Shown here in pieces: positions 1-9,710 of a stretch of 64,000 bases of DNA (the first letter of the stretch is position 1; each line of letters begins with the position of its first letter). The stretch spans positions 6,442,116-6,506,115 of the forward strand of contig NZ_CP030840.1 in the NCBI RefSeq assembly GCF_003330725.1, written 5' to 3'. The notes under the pieces were generated by a model. The model was not told the DNA's origin. It searched no databases and worked only from the letters and a program-made list of their open reading frames with translations. The translations under genes were made by a program, and so were the position numbers. This DNA comes from Acidisarcina polymorpha (GTDB lineage Bacteria > Acidobacteriota > Terriglobia > Terriglobales > Acidobacteriaceae).

Positions 1-2
1 CC

Positions 3-221
3 TATCTCCTGAAGAAGGATGGTTCGCCGGGATTCATCACCTACGACGATGCTGAGTCTACTTACATCCGGGTGTGGTATTCGGATTGGGAGCGTGGCCT
101 GGGCGGTACCTTCCTGTGGGCGCTCGATGAGGACTACGACGGCCACTCGCAGGACCTGTTAGACGCAATGTACAAGGCGTCGAAACGGATCCCCCCCTGC
201 GACGACAAACCCTCAAAGTAA
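3..221 (+). CDS. Glycoside hydrolase family 18 (chitinase-like), C-terminal part only
   Basis: The gene enters from the left edge, so only its last 72 codons are visible, in the third frame, ending at TAA 219-221. The residues TYDDAEST, then GLGGTFLWALDEDYDGH and a closing QDLLDAMY helix, resemble the last beta strand and helix of the GH18 TIM barrel, where the conserved Trp sits at the base of the sugar subsite. GH18 enzymes hydrolyse chitin or related beta-1,4-GlcNAc polymers. That would fit the GH20 hexosaminidase at 5.8 kb, but the catalytic DxxDxDxE motif lies outside the window, so activity cannot be judged. Confidence 0.7.
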   Translation, partial: YLLKKDGSPGFITYDDAESTYIRVWYSDWERGLGGTFLWALDEDYDGHSQDLLDAMYKASKRIPPCDDKPSK

Positions 222-236
222 CAACAAGAAACAAAC

Positions 237-273
237 GACGGGCCAACTGCTCCCTCGGAGCATGGCCCGTTTG
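237..273 (+). terminator. Hairpin terminator after the GH18 gene
   Basis: An 8-bp perfect stem (ACGGGCCA at 238-245 pairing with TGGCCCGT at 263-270) is followed by a short T run. It lies 16 bp after the GH18 stop and ahead of the dipeptidase gene. Confidence 0.65.
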
Positions 274-317
274 CTATGCTGGGTTACAATCCTCGTAACA
301 CGCGTTGCATTCAAACT

Positions 318-1625
318 ATGAGAGCATTTGCCGGAACCTTCCTGCTGCTTGCCACTCTTGCGTCATCCGGTGCGCAAATTTCTTCCGAAAAGGATTCTGT
401 GCCCCAGACGAAATCCACTTCGGTCGCACCTCCAACGAGCGCGATCATTATCGATACCCATGCGGACACCCCGCAGCGTTTTGTGGACGAGGGCTATGAT
501 CTCAGCGATCCGCTGAACGGTGGCCAGGTCAACTTCGACTCAGCGAAGCGGGGCAATCTTGGCGCGGAGTTCTTCTCTATCTGGGTTGAACCCGACCTCT
601 GGAAGGGCCACTATGCCAAGCGCACCCTGGAGCTGATCGATTCGGTCTACCAGCAGGCGGCCAAGCATCCTGACAAGATGCGAATGGCATTCTCTTCCGC
701 CGACATCGTTGCCGCACACCGCGAACACAAGCTCGCCGCATTGATGGGCATCGAAGGTGGCCACTCCATCGAAGATAGTCTCGCCTTGCTGCGCGACTAC
801 TATCGGCTTGGAGTTCGTTATATGACGCTGACCTGGTCGAACTCGACCGACTGGGCCGACTCTTCCGGTCAGATCGATCCGAAGAACCCGGATGATCCCA
901 AGGTGCCTCATACGAAGGAGGGACTTACCGAGTTCGGTAAAGATGTGGTTTATGAGATGAACCGTCTTGGCATGATGGTCGACATCTCCCACGTCGCCGA
1001 TAAGACTTTTTTCCGGACCCTGGTGATCAGCCGCGCCCCCGTGATTGCTTCCCATTCGGCGGCGCGGGCGCTCTGCGATGCTCCGCGCAACATGACGGAC
1101 GATATGCTTCGGGCAATTGCCATCAACGGCGGGGTGGTGCAGGTGGTCTTCTACTCCGCGTTTATCAGCCAGGCTTTTCGCGATGCTGCCCTGGCGCAGA
1201 AGCCCGAAGTCGATAAGGCAATACAAGCTTTCAAAGACAAAGCCAGTAGTGAAGGAAAGCAAGTCACCTTTGGAGATTTAGAGAAGTTACAAAGAAGTTA
1301 TGCCGACAAGATCCCGCGTCCACCGCTGAGCGCGCTTATCGATCAGATCGATCATGTGGCTAAGGTTGCGGGCATCGATCACGTTGGGCTCGGTTCCGAC
1401 TTCGATGGAGTTTCCGGTCAGTTGCCGGAGGGTATCGACTCGGCCGCGGACTTGCCGAAGATCACGGCTGCGTTGATGGCTCGCGGCTATTCCGCCGCCG
1501 ATTGCGAGAAGATCCTCGGCGGAAATCTGCTCCGTGTCTTCCGCGAAGTGGAGAAAGTGAGCAAGCAGTTGCAGTCGGAAAACCGTCCTCGCATCAGTGA
1601 GAAGCAGCCTTTCGATAAGAAGTGA
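318..1625 (+). CDS. Membrane dipeptidase, peptidase family M19, secreted
   Basis: The 435-residue product hydrolyses dipeptides with a binuclear zinc site (renal dipeptidase family). The start at 318 was chosen because the protein then opens with a clear signal peptide (MRAFAGTFLLLATLASSGAQ); the frame is open further upstream to 276 but that part is not signal-like. Family zinc ligands are visible: His and Asp in IIDTHADTP (about residues 48 and 50), Glu in ALMGIEGGHS (about 146), and His residues in VDISHVAD (about 225) and IASHSAARA (about 246). The motif GLGSDFDG closes the barrel. The product probably acts in the periplasm, trimming D- or L-dipeptides for uptake. It is followed by two cyclophilin genes on the same strand. 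Confidence 0.9.
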   Translation: MRAFAGTFLLLATLASSGAQISSEKDSVPQTKSTSVAPPTSAIIIDTHADTPQRFVDEGYDLSDPLNGGQVNFDSAKRGNLGAEFFSIWVEPDLWKGHYAKRTLELIDSVYQQAAKHPDKMRMAFSSADIVAAHREHKLAALMGIEGGHSIEDSLALLRDYYRLGVRYMTLTWSNSTDWADSSGQIDPKNPDDPKVPHTKEGLTEFGKDVVYEMNRLGMMVDISHVADKTFFRTLVISRAPVIASHSAARALCDAPRNMTDDMLRAIAINGGVVQVVFYSAFISQAFRDAALAQKPEVDKAIQAFKDKASSEGKQVTFGDLEKLQRSYADKIPRPPLSALIDQIDHVAKVAGIDHVGLGSDFDGVSGQLPEGIDSAADLPKITAALMARGYSAADCEKILGGNLLRVFREVEKVSKQLQSENRPRISEKQPFDKK

Positions 1626-1696
1626 GCGGTTCCGTGACCAGGCATGCGCTGGCCTTAATCGATACCCATGCGATAACCTCTAAGGTGGAAGCCCGC

Positions 1697-2461
1697 ATGA
1701 AGCCAATAACGAACCTTGCCGCTGTTGCTCTGACCTGGACGCTTTGCACCTTTGTTTGCTTAGGGCAGCAGTCTACGCCGACGCCCCAACAATCCGCTCC
1801 TCCGCCCGCAGCGCCAGCGCCGCTGCCGGACGCCCCGTCATCGAACGCTCCCGTGGTACTGCAGCCTACCGGTCCGACGGCTGTCTTCGATACCAGCATG
1901 GGCCGCATGACGTGCAAGCTCTTCGACAAGGAAGCGCCAGAGACGGTTGCCAACTTCATCGGCCTGGCGGAGGGCAAGAAGGACTGGACTGACCCCGCGA
2001 CCCACAAGAAAATGCACAACAAGCCGCTCTATAACGGCACCGTCTTCCATCGCGTGATCCCTGACTTCATGATTCAAGGTGGGGACCCAACCGCGACCGG
2101 TATGGGCGATCCGGGCTACATGTTCAAAGATGAGTTCAATCCGAACCTCAACTTCGATGTGCCGGGACGCTTGGCGATGGCCAATTCGGGACCTGACACG
2201 AACGGCTCGCAGTTCTTTATCACTGAAGTGCCCACCGAACATCTTAACCAGAAGCACACGATCTTCGGTCAGTGCGATGACTCGAGCGTGGCCGTCGTAA
2301 GGTCGATCGCCCGGGTCGAGCGGGACGGCAATGACAAACCAAACACAGATGTCGTTTTGACGAAGGTAACCATCGTCGCCGATGGCAAACCGCTTCCTCC
2401 ACTGCCGGCCGCATCCACAACTCAATCCTCTTCGCCGTCGGCCACGCCCAAAACCAATTAG
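1697..2461 (+). CDS. Exported peptidyl-prolyl cis-trans isomerase, cyclophilin type
   Basis: The 254-residue protein catalyses proline cis/trans isomerisation. The start at 1697 follows a good ribosome site (AAGGTGG, 1683-1689) and gives an N-terminal signal segment, MKPITNLAAVALTWTLCTF. A Pro/Ala/Gln-rich linker comes next, then a cyclophilin core at about 58-235 with family hallmarks FHRVIPDFMIQGGDPT, NSGPDTNGSQFFIT and LNQKHTIFGQ. A Ser/Pro-rich tail ends the protein. It is probably a periplasmic folding catalyst. Only 20 bp separate it from a second cyclophilin that lacks the leader, which suggests an operon formed by duplication. Confidence 0.92.
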   Translation: MKPITNLAAVALTWTLCTFVCLGQQSTPTPQQSAPPPAAPAPLPDAPSSNAPVVLQPTGPTAVFDTSMGRMTCKLFDKEAPETVANFIGLAEGKKDWTDPATHKKMHNKPLYNGTVFHRVIPDFMIQGGDPTATGMGDPGYMFKDEFNPNLNFDVPGRLAMANSGPDTNGSQFFITEVPTEHLNQKHTIFGQCDDSSVAVVRSIARVERDGNDKPNTDVVLTKVTIVADGKPLPPLPAASTTQSSSPSATPKTN

Positions 2462-2481
2462 AGACTTAGCAGGAGAAACAG

Positions 2482-3012
2482 ATGTCCCTTACTCCCGGAA
2501 CTTACGCTGTCTTCAATACCACGGAAGGCAAGATCACCACCAAGCTTTTCCCTGAACAGGCACCGAAAACGGTCGCCAACTTTATCGAGCTCGCGGAAGG
2601 AACCAAGGACTGGGTTCATCCGACCGGCGGTAAGAAGAGTGGTGAAAAGTTGTATGACGGCACGATCTTCCATCGCGTCATTCCGAACTTCATGATTCAA
2701 GGTGGAGACCCGATCGGCGTCGGCACCGGTGGCCCAGGCTACCGCTTCGAGGACGAGACCAAAGGATCGCCGCATAAGTTCGATAAGCCGGGCAAGCTCG
2801 CGATGGCGAACGCCGGCCCGAATACCAATGGTTCTCAATTCTTCATCACCGTCGCGAATACGGATTGGCTGACCGGGAAGCACACCATCTTCGGCGAAGT
2901 GGTGGAGGGACAGGACGTTGTGGAGAAGATCTCTAATGTCGCCAGAAATGGCCAGGACAAACCGCATAAGCCGGTCGTGATCGAGAGCCTGGTGATCGAG
3001 CGGATCGCTTAG
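2482..3012 (+). CDS. Cytosolic peptidyl-prolyl cis-trans isomerase, cyclophilin type
   Basis: The 176-residue protein is a bare cyclophilin domain. It has FHRVIPNFMIQGGDPI, NAGPNTNGSQFFIT and LTGKHTIFGEVVEG, the residues that form the active groove and would bind cyclosporin in eukaryotic relatives. No signal peptide is present, so it should act in the cytoplasm. An AGGAG site lies 8 bp before the ATG. It is closely similar in sequence to the exported protein encoded just upstream, which supports tandem duplication with one copy retargeted. Confidence 0.95.
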   Translation: MSLTPGTYAVFNTTEGKITTKLFPEQAPKTVANFIELAEGTKDWVHPTGGKKSGEKLYDGTIFHRVIPNFMIQGGDPIGVGTGGPGYRFEDETKGSPHKFDKPGKLAMANAGPNTNGSQFFITVANTDWLTGKHTIFGEVVEGQDVVEKISNVARNGQDKPHKPVVIESLVIERIA

Positions 3013-3100
3013 AGTTCTTTTCCATTTACGAATAGAAGAAAAGTAAGTGGAACCTGGTTGGGCTTGCCCGCCCTACCCCAGTTTGACTCAATTAGAAGAC

Positions 3101-3125
3101 AAAGCCCGCTGAACAAGCGGGCTTT
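3101..3125. terminator. Bidirectional hairpin terminator between cyclophilin and mdh
   Basis: AAAGCCCGCT and AGCGGGCTTT form a 10-bp stem around a five-base loop. The A-run and T-run at its two ends allow it to work for both convergent genes, the cyclophilin on plus and mdh on minus. Confidence 0.8.
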
Positions 3126-3156
3126 GTGCTGCAGGCTTGTACGCTCGACTAGTCGT

Positions 3157-4083
3157 CTAGACGCCAATCACGGCGCAGAGTTCCTTCACGGCATCGGCGC
3201 TCTTTTGCAGGGCGGACTGTTCTTCGGCAGTTAGCTTGATTTCAATGATTTGTTCGAGACCTCGCGACCCTAATTTGCAAGGCACGCCGACATAGAGGCC
3301 GTCGATGCCGTATTCTCCCTGGAGATAAGCGGCGCACGGCAGGATTTTCTTCTTGTCTTTGAGAATAGCTTCAACCATCTCGACGGCCGCCGCCGACGGA
3401 GCATAGTAGGCGCTGCCCGTCTTCAGATACTTCACGATCTCCGCGCCCCCATCGCGAGTGCGCTGCACCAGCCTTTCGATCGTCGCCGCATCGAGGAGAT
3501 CGGTGATCGGTATGCCTGCCACTGTCGAATACCTGGGTAGCGGAACCATGGTGTCTCCATGGCCGCCGAGGACGAAAGCAGTCACGTTCTCGACCGAGAC
3601 CTTCAATTCTTCGGCAATGAAGGTGCGGAAGCGCGCTGAATCCAGCACCCCAGCCATGCCAATTACACGTTCGCGATTGAAGCCCGCCTGCTTGAATGCC
3701 GCCTGCGCCATAGCGTCCAGCGGGTTCGAGACAATGATCAAAATACATTCGGGCGAATGCGCAACCACCTTGCCGACGACATCGGACATGATCTTGTAAT
3801 TCGTGTTCAACAAATCGTCTCGGCTCATGCCTGGCTTGCGCGGAATGCCAGCCGTGATTACGACGATGTCCGAGTTGGCGGTATCCGCGTAATCATTCGA
3901 ACCAAGAATATGGCTATCACGCTTCTCAATCGGCATCGCTTCAAGCAGATCAAGGCCTTTGCCTTGTGGAACGCCTTCGACAACATCAATCAGGACGACG
4001 TCCGCTAACTCCTTCGAAGCAATCCAGTGTGCCGCGGTCGCACCGACATTTCCCGCGCCAACGATTGTTACTTTCTTCCGCAT
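3157..4083 (-). CDS. mdh: Malate dehydrogenase (LDH-like type)
   Basis: The 308-residue NAD-dependent enzyme interconverts malate and oxaloacetate in the TCA cycle. The Rossmann motif [16 protein letters not shown] opens the protein. [16 protein letters not shown] contains the substrate-binding arginine, IIVSNPLD follows, and [14 protein letters not shown] contains the catalytic His. The length and the central [10 protein letters not shown] motif match the LDH-like malate dehydrogenases of many bacteria. A strong ribosome site (GGAGAA) precedes the ATG. It lies 39 bp downstream of icd on the same strand, so the two consecutive-pathway enzymes are probably co-transcribed. Confidence 0.95.
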   Translation of the reverse strand: MRKKVTIVGAGNVGATAAHWIASKELADVVLIDVVEGVPQGKGLDLLEAMPIEKRDSHILGSNDYADTANSDIVVITAGIPRKPGMSRDDLLNTNYKIMSDVVGKVVAHSPECILIIVSNPLDAMAQAAFKQAGFNRERVIGMAGVLDSARFRTFIAEELKVSVENVTAFVLGGHGDTMVPLPRYSTVAGIPITDLLDAATIERLVQRTRDGGAEIVKYLKTGSAYYAPSAAAVEMVEAILKDKKKILPCAAYLQGEYGIDGLYVGVPCKLGSRGLEQIIEIKLTAEEQSALQKSADAVKELCAVIGV

Positions 4084-4122
4084 ACTTCTCCTTCTAGATA
4101 TCGCTTATGCCTGAACGGCCAC

Positions 4123-5523
4123 TCACATGTTCTCAATCATTCTTGTTGCGAATTCGCTGGTCTTGGCCTTGGTCGCCCCTTGCATCTGGCGTTCGAAGTC
4201 GTAGGTCACGAACTTCTGCTGGATGGTCTTTTCCAGCGAGGACTCAATCAGCTTCGCAGCCTCGCCCCAACCGAGAAACTCAAACATCATCACTCCGGAA
4301 AGCAAGACCGATCCCGGATTGATCACATCCTTGTCGGCATACTTTGGCGCGGTGCCGTGAGTCGCCTCGAAGACCGCGTAGCCGTCGCCGATGTTGGCTC
4401 CAGGAGCGATGCCAAGTCCGCCGACCTGGGCCGCGGCTGCGTCCGAAATATAATCGCCGTTCAGATTGGGCGCGGCGAGAACGCTGTAGTCTTCAGGACG
4501 AATAATAATTTGCTGAAAGATCGAATCGGCGATCCGGTCATTGATCAGGAGTTTCTGCTTCCATTTGCCGTTGCCATGGGTAGCGCCGATCGTCTCGAGC
4601 ACGTGCTTCACTTCGGCGTAGAGTTCTTTACGAAAGTCGTCGGAGCCGAACTCGAGTCCGGGCTCGATCAAGGCGGCGTTCTGCTCGACGCTGAGGTCGG
4701 CATTCGCATCCTTGTTGCCGAGGATCCAGCTCTCTCGCTCGGTGACGACGGAATCACGGAACTCGTCGACCGCGACCTCGTATCCCCATTCACGAAAAGC
4801 GCCTTCGGTAAACTTCTGGATATTTCCCTTGTGGACCAGCGTCACGGTCTTCCGTCCGGACTCAAGCGCGTGTTTGATGGCGTAGCGAACCAGCCGCTTG
4901 GTTCCGAAGATGGAGATAGGCTTGATGCCAACCCCCGAATCCTCACGGACGCGCTTCTTGGTGTTTTTCAGCAGGTCCTTGTTGAGGAAATCGATGATGC
5001 GCTTGGCATCTTCGGTTCCCTGTTTGAACTCGATGCCGGCGTAAACGTCTTCGGTGTTCTCTCGGAATAGAACGATGTCGAGCTTCTCCGGATGTTTTAC
5101 CGGGCTCGGAACGCCGGAGTAATACTTCACCGGCCGGACGCAGGCATATAAATCGAGAATCTGCCGAAGCGCCACATTCAATGAGCGAATGCCGCCGCCG
5201 ACGGGGGTTGTGAGTGGCCCTTTGATCGAGACGCGGAGGTCGCGCGCCGCGTTCACTGATTCATCCGGAAGCCATGTTCCGAATTGCCGATAGGCCTTCT
5301 CTCCTGCGTAGATCTCGTACCACTTCACGGAGCGCTTGCCGCCGTAAGCCTTTTCGACCGCTGCATCGAAGACCCGCTGCGAAGCACGCCAAATGTCGCG
5401 GCCCGTTCCATCGCCTTCGATGAATGGAATGATCGGATGATTGGGTATTTGGAACTTGCCGCCGGCGTACTGGATGGCCTCGCCGCCTTCCGGCAAAGGG
5501 AAACCGTTATAACTGTTTTGCAT
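4123..5523 (-). CDS. icd: NADP-dependent isocitrate dehydrogenase
   Basis: The 466-residue enzyme oxidatively decarboxylates isocitrate to 2-oxoglutarate. The start at 5523 was chosen because it has a GGAGA site and begins like family members ([14 protein letters not shown]); the open frame continues upstream without resemblance. Visible hallmarks are [20 protein letters not shown] (substrate loop with the serine phosphorylated by AceK in enterobacteria), [27 protein letters not shown] (metal-binding aspartates) and [15 protein letters not shown] (coenzyme site). It is about 50 residues longer than the E. coli enzyme, with an insert in the middle region, as in longer bacterial forms. mdh follows it. 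Confidence 0.95.
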   Translation of the reverse strand: MQNSYNGFPLPEGGEAIQYAGGKFQIPNHPIIPFIEGDGTGRDIWRASQRVFDAAVEKAYGGKRSVKWYEIYAGEKAYRQFGTWLPDESVNAARDLRVSIKGPLTTPVGGGIRSLNVALRQILDLYACVRPVKYYSGVPSPVKHPEKLDIVLFRENTEDVYAGIEFKQGTEDAKRIIDFLNKDLLKNTKKRVREDSGVGIKPISIFGTKRLVRYAIKHALESGRKTVTLVHKGNIQKFTEGAFREWGYEVAVDEFRDSVVTERESWILGNKDANADLSVEQNAALIEPGLEFGSDDFRKELYAEVKHVLETIGATHGNGKWKQKLLINDRIADSIFQQIIIRPEDYSVLAAPNLNGDYISDAAAAQVGGLGIAPGANIGDGYAVFEATHGTAPKYADKDVINPGSVLLSGVMMFEFLGWGEAAKLIESSLEKTIQQKFVTYDFERQMQGATKAKTSEFATRMIENM

Positions 5524-5720
5524 GAATCGGGATGTCTCCGAAAAGAGAGGATTTGGCCAGCAAAAGCAGAACAGTTCGAGGCTAACATCTGTCCCTGATC
5601 TCTGCCAATGAAGGGTGCTAGATGGTGGCTCGTCCGGAGCGGACGGCGAGCCCCACATCGGTCAACGCTGGATCCAGTTCACTTTCGCGCAGCTGCCACT
5701 TACTCCAGCAAAATTCCATT

Positions 5721-5726
5721 TATACT
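5721..5726 (+). promoter_or_regulatory. Possible -10 box for the hexosaminidase operon
   Basis: TATACT lies 50 bp before the TTG start in the divergent icd/GH20 spacer. The best upstream partner, TTACTC, is only about 15 bp away, so the -35 assignment is weak. Confidence 0.35.
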
Positions 5727-5775
5727 CGGGAGTTCCTGATAAATCGAACTCTTACCCCCTGAAGGTGGCGCTCAT

Positions 5776-7818
5776 TTGAAGCATTTTTCACTGCTGGCCT
5801 CGACTGCTCTCGCTCTCATGCTGACTTCTCACCTGGCGATCGCCGCTACCGAACTCCCCGCATTGATGCCGCTGCCTTCGACGATCAGCCAGGGCGATGG
5901 GAGTTTCCCGTTGACGGCCAGTTTCACGGTTGCGTATGCGACCCCGCCCGATGAGCGGCTGACTGCTGCAGTGAACAGGACGCTGACGCGGATGCAATAC
6001 AGCTCAGGCGTCGCGTTGGCGCATGCGGCAGTAGTCCCGTCCGCGGGAAGTTTGACCATCAGCGTCAGTGGGCCTGATGCCGCCGTGCAAGGTGTCGACG
6101 ACGATGAGTCCTATCACCTGGCGGTGACCGCACAAGGCATCCAACTCGCCTCAACAACGGTCGTTGGCGCGTTGCACGGCCTCGAAACGCTTCTGCAACT
6201 CGCAACATTTCGCGACGGCCACGCCATTATTCCTGCGGTGACTATCGATGATCAGCCGCGCTTTCGTTGGCGCGGCCTGATGATCGATGTCGCCCGTCAC
6301 TTCGAGCCGGTCGAGGTCATCAAGCGCAATCTCGATGCTATGGCATTGGTGAAGCTGAATGTCTTTCACTGGCATTTGAGCGACGATCAGGGTTTCCGCG
6401 CCGAGAGCAAGCGCTTTCCGAAGTTGACCGCAGAGGGCTCGCATGGCGAGTTCTACACGCAGGAGGAGATGCGCGAGGTTGTCGCCTATGCCCACGCACG
6501 AGGCATTCGGGTGGTGCCGGAGTTCGATATGCCAGGCCACACATTAAGCTGGCAAGTTGCCTATCCGGATATTGGCAGCACCTCCGGACCGTTCTCGCTT
6601 CCCGACCGGTTCGGCATTCATGATGAGGCTCTCGATCCTACTCGCGAGAGCACTTACAAGTTCCTTGATGCACTTGTCGGCGAGATGGCAGCGATCTTCC
6701 CGGATGCTTATTTCCATATCGGCGGGGATGAAAGTAATGGCAATGCCTGGCGGTCCAATCCGAAAATCGTCGCCTTTATGAAATCGCACGATATTAAGGA
6801 TACTGACGCCTTGCAGGTGTACTTCAATAGCAAGCTGCTGAAGATCGTCGCCAAGCATGGCAAGCACATGATCGGCTGGGATGAAGTCTTTACTCCCGGA
6901 TTGCCGAAGGACATCGTGATCGAATCGTGGCGAGGCCAGGAGTCGCTCTCGAAGGCAGCCGCACAAGGGTATCAGGGCATTCTCGCCGCACCCTACTATC
7001 TCGACGGGATGGCCACGGCGGAAAAGCATTTCCTCGCTGACCCGGTTCCAGCCGACACCCAGTTAACGCCGGAGCAACAGAAGAGCGTGCTCGGCGGCGA
7101 AGTGGCAATGTGGGCCGAGCAGATCAATCCGCAAACCATCGACTCGCGTATCTGGCCGCGGGCAGCGGCTATCGCCGAACGATTCTGGTCCCCGCAGAGC
7201 GATCGCGATGTCGAAAGCATGTATACGCGGTTGTGGCCGGTTTCCTTGCAGCTGGAGACAGTTGGCTTGACCCACATCTCCGGCCCGCAGAAGATGCTGC
7301 GGAACCTCGCGCAGTCGCAACAGCCGGCCGATCTGGACACACTCGCATCAGTTCTCGAACCGGTCAGCTTTCATGAACGGTACCAGGGACAACATACCGA
7401 TGCGCGAACCCCGCTCGACCGGCTAGTCGACGCCGTGGTGCCCGATCCGCCTTCGCGATTTGAGATGTCGCGGTCGGTCAATGAAGCGCTGGCCGACGGA
7501 GCAGCGGCAGGGTCAGCGCGAGAAGTATTGCGGCAACGTTTTCAGTCTTGGGTGGATGCGGCAGCGACACTGAATACGCTGATAAGCCTATCGCCCAGAA
7601 TGGCCGACGCCGCCCCCAGGGTGCAGCAGCTTGCTCAGCTTGGCCAAACAGGCTTGCAGGCCCTCAAGGCGCTCCCCGGCAAGACCGCGCCTGCTGGCTG
7701 GAGGGAACAGCAGACGCAAATCATCAACGAAGCAGCCAAGTCCGTCGCGCTCACTCGCTTCACTTTCCTACTATCCCTTCAGAAACTCGTTGATGCAGCG
7801 GGAGGCGCAATCCAGTGA
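5776..7818 (+). CDS. Beta-N-acetylhexosaminidase, glycoside hydrolase family 20
   Basis: The 680-residue secreted enzyme removes terminal GlcNAc or GalNAc by substrate-assisted catalysis. The start is TTG, supported by AAGGTGG seven bases upstream and by the signal peptide it creates (MKHFSLLASTALALMLTSHL). An N-terminal GH20b-like domain covers about 25-155. The catalytic barrel carries LNVFHWHLSDDQGFR, VPEFDMPGHTLSW and the Asp318-Glu319 pair in YFHIGGDES. GGEVAMWAEQ and AERFWSP close the active site. A helical C-terminal extension of roughly 180 residues follows. It overlaps the next gene by 4 bp, so the two are translationally coupled. With the GH18 fragment it suggests chitin or muropeptide turnover. 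Confidence 0.93.
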   Translation: MKHFSLLASTALALMLTSHLAIAATELPALMPLPSTISQGDGSFPLTASFTVAYATPPDERLTAAVNRTLTRMQYSSGVALAHAAVVPSAGSLTISVSGPDAAVQGVDDDESYHLAVTAQGIQLASTTVVGALHGLETLLQLATFRDGHAIIPAVTIDDQPRFRWRGLMIDVARHFEPVEVIKRNLDAMALVKLNVFHWHLSDDQGFRAESKRFPKLTAEGSHGEFYTQEEMREVVAYAHARGIRVVPEFDMPGHTLSWQVAYPDIGSTSGPFSLPDRFGIHDEALDPTRESTYKFLDALVGEMAAIFPDAYFHIGGDESNGNAWRSNPKIVAFMKSHDIKDTDALQVYFNSKLLKIVAKHGKHMIGWDEVFTPGLPKDIVIESWRGQESLSKAAAQGYQGILAAPYYLDGMATAEKHFLADPVPADTQLTPEQQKSVLGGEVAMWAEQINPQTIDSRIWPRAAAIAERFWSPQSDRDVESMYTRLWPVSLQLETVGLTHISGPQKMLRNLAQSQQPADLDTLASVLEPVSFHERYQGQHTDARTPLDRLVDAVVPDPPSRFEMSRSVNEALADGAAAGSAREVLRQRFQSWVDAAATLNTLISLSPRMADAAPRVQQLAQLGQTGLQALKALPGKTAPAGWREQQTQIINEAAKSVALTRFTFLLSLQKLVDAAGGAIQ

Positions 7819-8939
7819 CATTCCTTTCAATCCGTCGAAGAATATGCCTTTCCGCGATCGCGGCGGTGGGCCTCTCACTCCCCGCCGTTGCACAATCCAC
7901 CACTCCCCTGCAGGTAGCGGTCGTCGGCCTTGAACATGGCCATGTGGCCGGCTTCCTGCACGATCTGCCGCATCATCCTGAAGTTCAACTCGTAGCTATC
8001 GTTGAGCCCGACGCCTCGCTCTCGGCCAAGTACGAAGCCCAATACAAGCTCGACGCTTCGATCTTCTATACGAATACGGACGCGATGATCGCGGCTCGGC
8101 ACCCGCAGGCGCTGCTTGTCTATACCAGCATCGCCGGCCATCGAAAGGCGATCGAAGACGCTGCCCGCAACCACCTCACCGTCATGGTCGAGAAGCCGCT
8201 CACCATGTCTCTGGCCGACGCCATCGCCATTCGGGAAGCCGCGCGGAAAGCGAACATTCAGGTGCTGGTGAACTATGAAACGACCTGGTATTCCAGCAAT
8301 CGCGCCGTGTATGAACTAATCCAACAGGGCAAACTTGGCGATCTGCGCAAGGTGGTCATTCACGACGGCCATGAGGGCCCAAAAGAAATTGGTGTTCAGC
8401 CAGAGTTCCTGAAATGGCTCAAAGACCCGGAAAAGAATGGTGAAGGCGCGCTCTACGACTTCGGCTGCTATGGAGCCGATCTGATGACCTGGTGGATGCA
8501 TGGAGAAGCGCCGATTTCGGTGACCGCCGTCGGTCAGACCGACAAACCGGCAATTTATGGCAACGTCTACGATGACGCCACCATTATTTTGCGCTACCGC
8601 ACCGCCCAGGCGGTTCTAATGCCGTCATGGGACTGGTCTTTCGCGCGTAAGGATTCAGAGGTCTACGGAGTGAAAGGTTATGCGATTACCGTAGGCCCCA
8701 GCCACCTGAAGCTCCGTTTTGCCGGAGAGGCGGACGAGACTTCTTCTGAGGCACCGCCTTTGAATCCTCCGGACGATAGTTCCATGCACTATCTGGAGGC
8801 GGTTGTCAGCGGCCAGCTTACCCCGAAAGGCGACCTGACCGCGCTCGACACGAATATGGTCGTAATGCAAATACTCGACGCAACCCGCGAGTCGGCGAAG
8901 ACTGGAAAGACTATCGCTCTCAAGCCCCTGCCGCAGTGA
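7815..8939 (+). CDS. Gfo/Idh/MocA-family NAD(P)-dependent oxidoreductase, exported
   Basis: The 374-residue protein belongs to a family that oxidises or isomerises sugars and inositols with tightly held NAD(P). The GTG start overlaps the hexosaminidase stop (GTGA). The leader MTFLSIRRRICLSAIAAVG contains an arginine cluster and a hydrophobic stretch, consistent with export and possibly Tat, which folded cofactor enzymes of this family use. The Rossmann segment is VAVVGLEHGHVAGF, and the family Lys is in VMVEKPLTMS. Coupling to GH20 suggests the substrate is an amino-sugar released outside the cytoplasm, but that is inference. Its last 20 bp overlap the convergent HAD gene. Confidence 0.85.
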   Translation: MTFLSIRRRICLSAIAAVGLSLPAVAQSTTPLQVAVVGLEHGHVAGFLHDLPHHPEVQLVAIVEPDASLSAKYEAQYKLDASIFYTNTDAMIAARHPQALLVYTSIAGHRKAIEDAARNHLTVMVEKPLTMSLADAIAIREAARKANIQVLVNYETTWYSSNRAVYELIQQGKLGDLRKVVIHDGHEGPKEIGVQPEFLKWLKDPEKNGEGALYDFGCYGADLMTWWMHGEAPISVTAVGQTDKPAIYGNVYDDATIILRYRTAQAVLMPSWDWSFARKDSEVYGVKGYAITVGPSHLKLRFAGEADETSSEAPPLNPPDDSSMHYLEAVVSGQLTPKGDLTALDTNMVVMQILDATRESAKTGKTIALKPLPQ

Positions 8940-9543
8940 CCGAGACAGCTTTCGCTCTCTCCCACGGTTGGGGAATTTTCACGGACGCCATTCCCGCCGC
9001 AGTCGCCGCCTGGATGCCAATCTCCGTATCCTCAAAGACCAGGCAGTCCTCTGGAGCGATGCCAAGCCTCTTTGCGGCAGTGAGATATGGCTCGGGATGC
9101 GGCTTACTGTTCTGATAATCCTCCGCGCAGACCAGCGTCTCAAAGCGATCGAGGATTCCCAGAGTATTTAGCGACCTGGTCACCGAATCGCGGGTTCCGC
9201 CGGAAACGACGGCGAACGGAATTTTGCCATAGCTGGCATCGATATGCTCGATCACCTCGGGAACTGCCTCAAGCTGGTGGATGATCTCGTAGTAGTAGTC
9301 TTCCTTCTGGAGCGCGACAGCAGAGGGCGACATATCGAGACCCTGTTGCGTATTTAGCATCGCAACAATCTCTTCGGTCGGCATTCCGCCCAGCGAATAA
9401 TGCGTGCGCTCACTGAACTCGCAGCCGTGTTCGGCGAAGATCCGCTTCCAGGCAAGGTAATGCAACGGCATCGAATCGACGATCGTTCCATCACAATCGA
9501 AGAGGTAGGCTTTGAATGGGCCTTCAGGCAGTTTCAGTGTCAT
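8920..9543 (-). CDS. HAD-superfamily phosphatase, beta-phosphoglucomutase-like
   Basis: The 207-residue protein contains the HAD nucleophile motif YLFDCDGTIVDSMP near residue 15, a helical cap at about 25-85, the Ser/Thr motif VVSGGTRDS, the Lys motif NSKPHPEPY and the acidic motif VFEDTEIGIQAA. This order is that of subfamily IA enzymes such as sugar-phosphate phosphatases and beta-phosphoglucomutase. The exact substrate cannot be told from sequence. It lies tail to tail with the Gfo/Idh/MocA gene and overlaps it by 20 bp. Confidence 0.88.
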   Translation of the reverse strand: MTLKLPEGPFKAYLFDCDGTIVDSMPLHYLAWKRIFAEHGCEFSERTHYSLGGMPTEEIVAMLNTQQGLDMSPSAVALQKEDYYYEIIHQLEAVPEVIEHIDASYGKIPFAVVSGGTRDSVTRSLNTLGILDRFETLVCAEDYQNSKPHPEPYLTAAKRLGIAPEDCLVFEDTEIGIQAATAAGMASVKIPQPWERAKAVSVTAAGA

Positions 9544-9710
9544 AGGCTTATTTTCTCAAATGTGGATCCGGCAAACATCTTAGCTGTATATCTGACCCTC
9601 GAGATGAAGCGGCTTTGACTCGCCACAATTCCGACGCTTCAACTGGTCAGTAGCTTGACTGGTGAAATCAAGCGAGGCTGGACCATCCTCCGAACGCGGT
9701 ATCCTGAAGA

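Noticed and set aside
4027-5070. 347-codon open frame on the plus strand
   Set aside because: It is antisense to icd and to the start of mdh and shows no family features.
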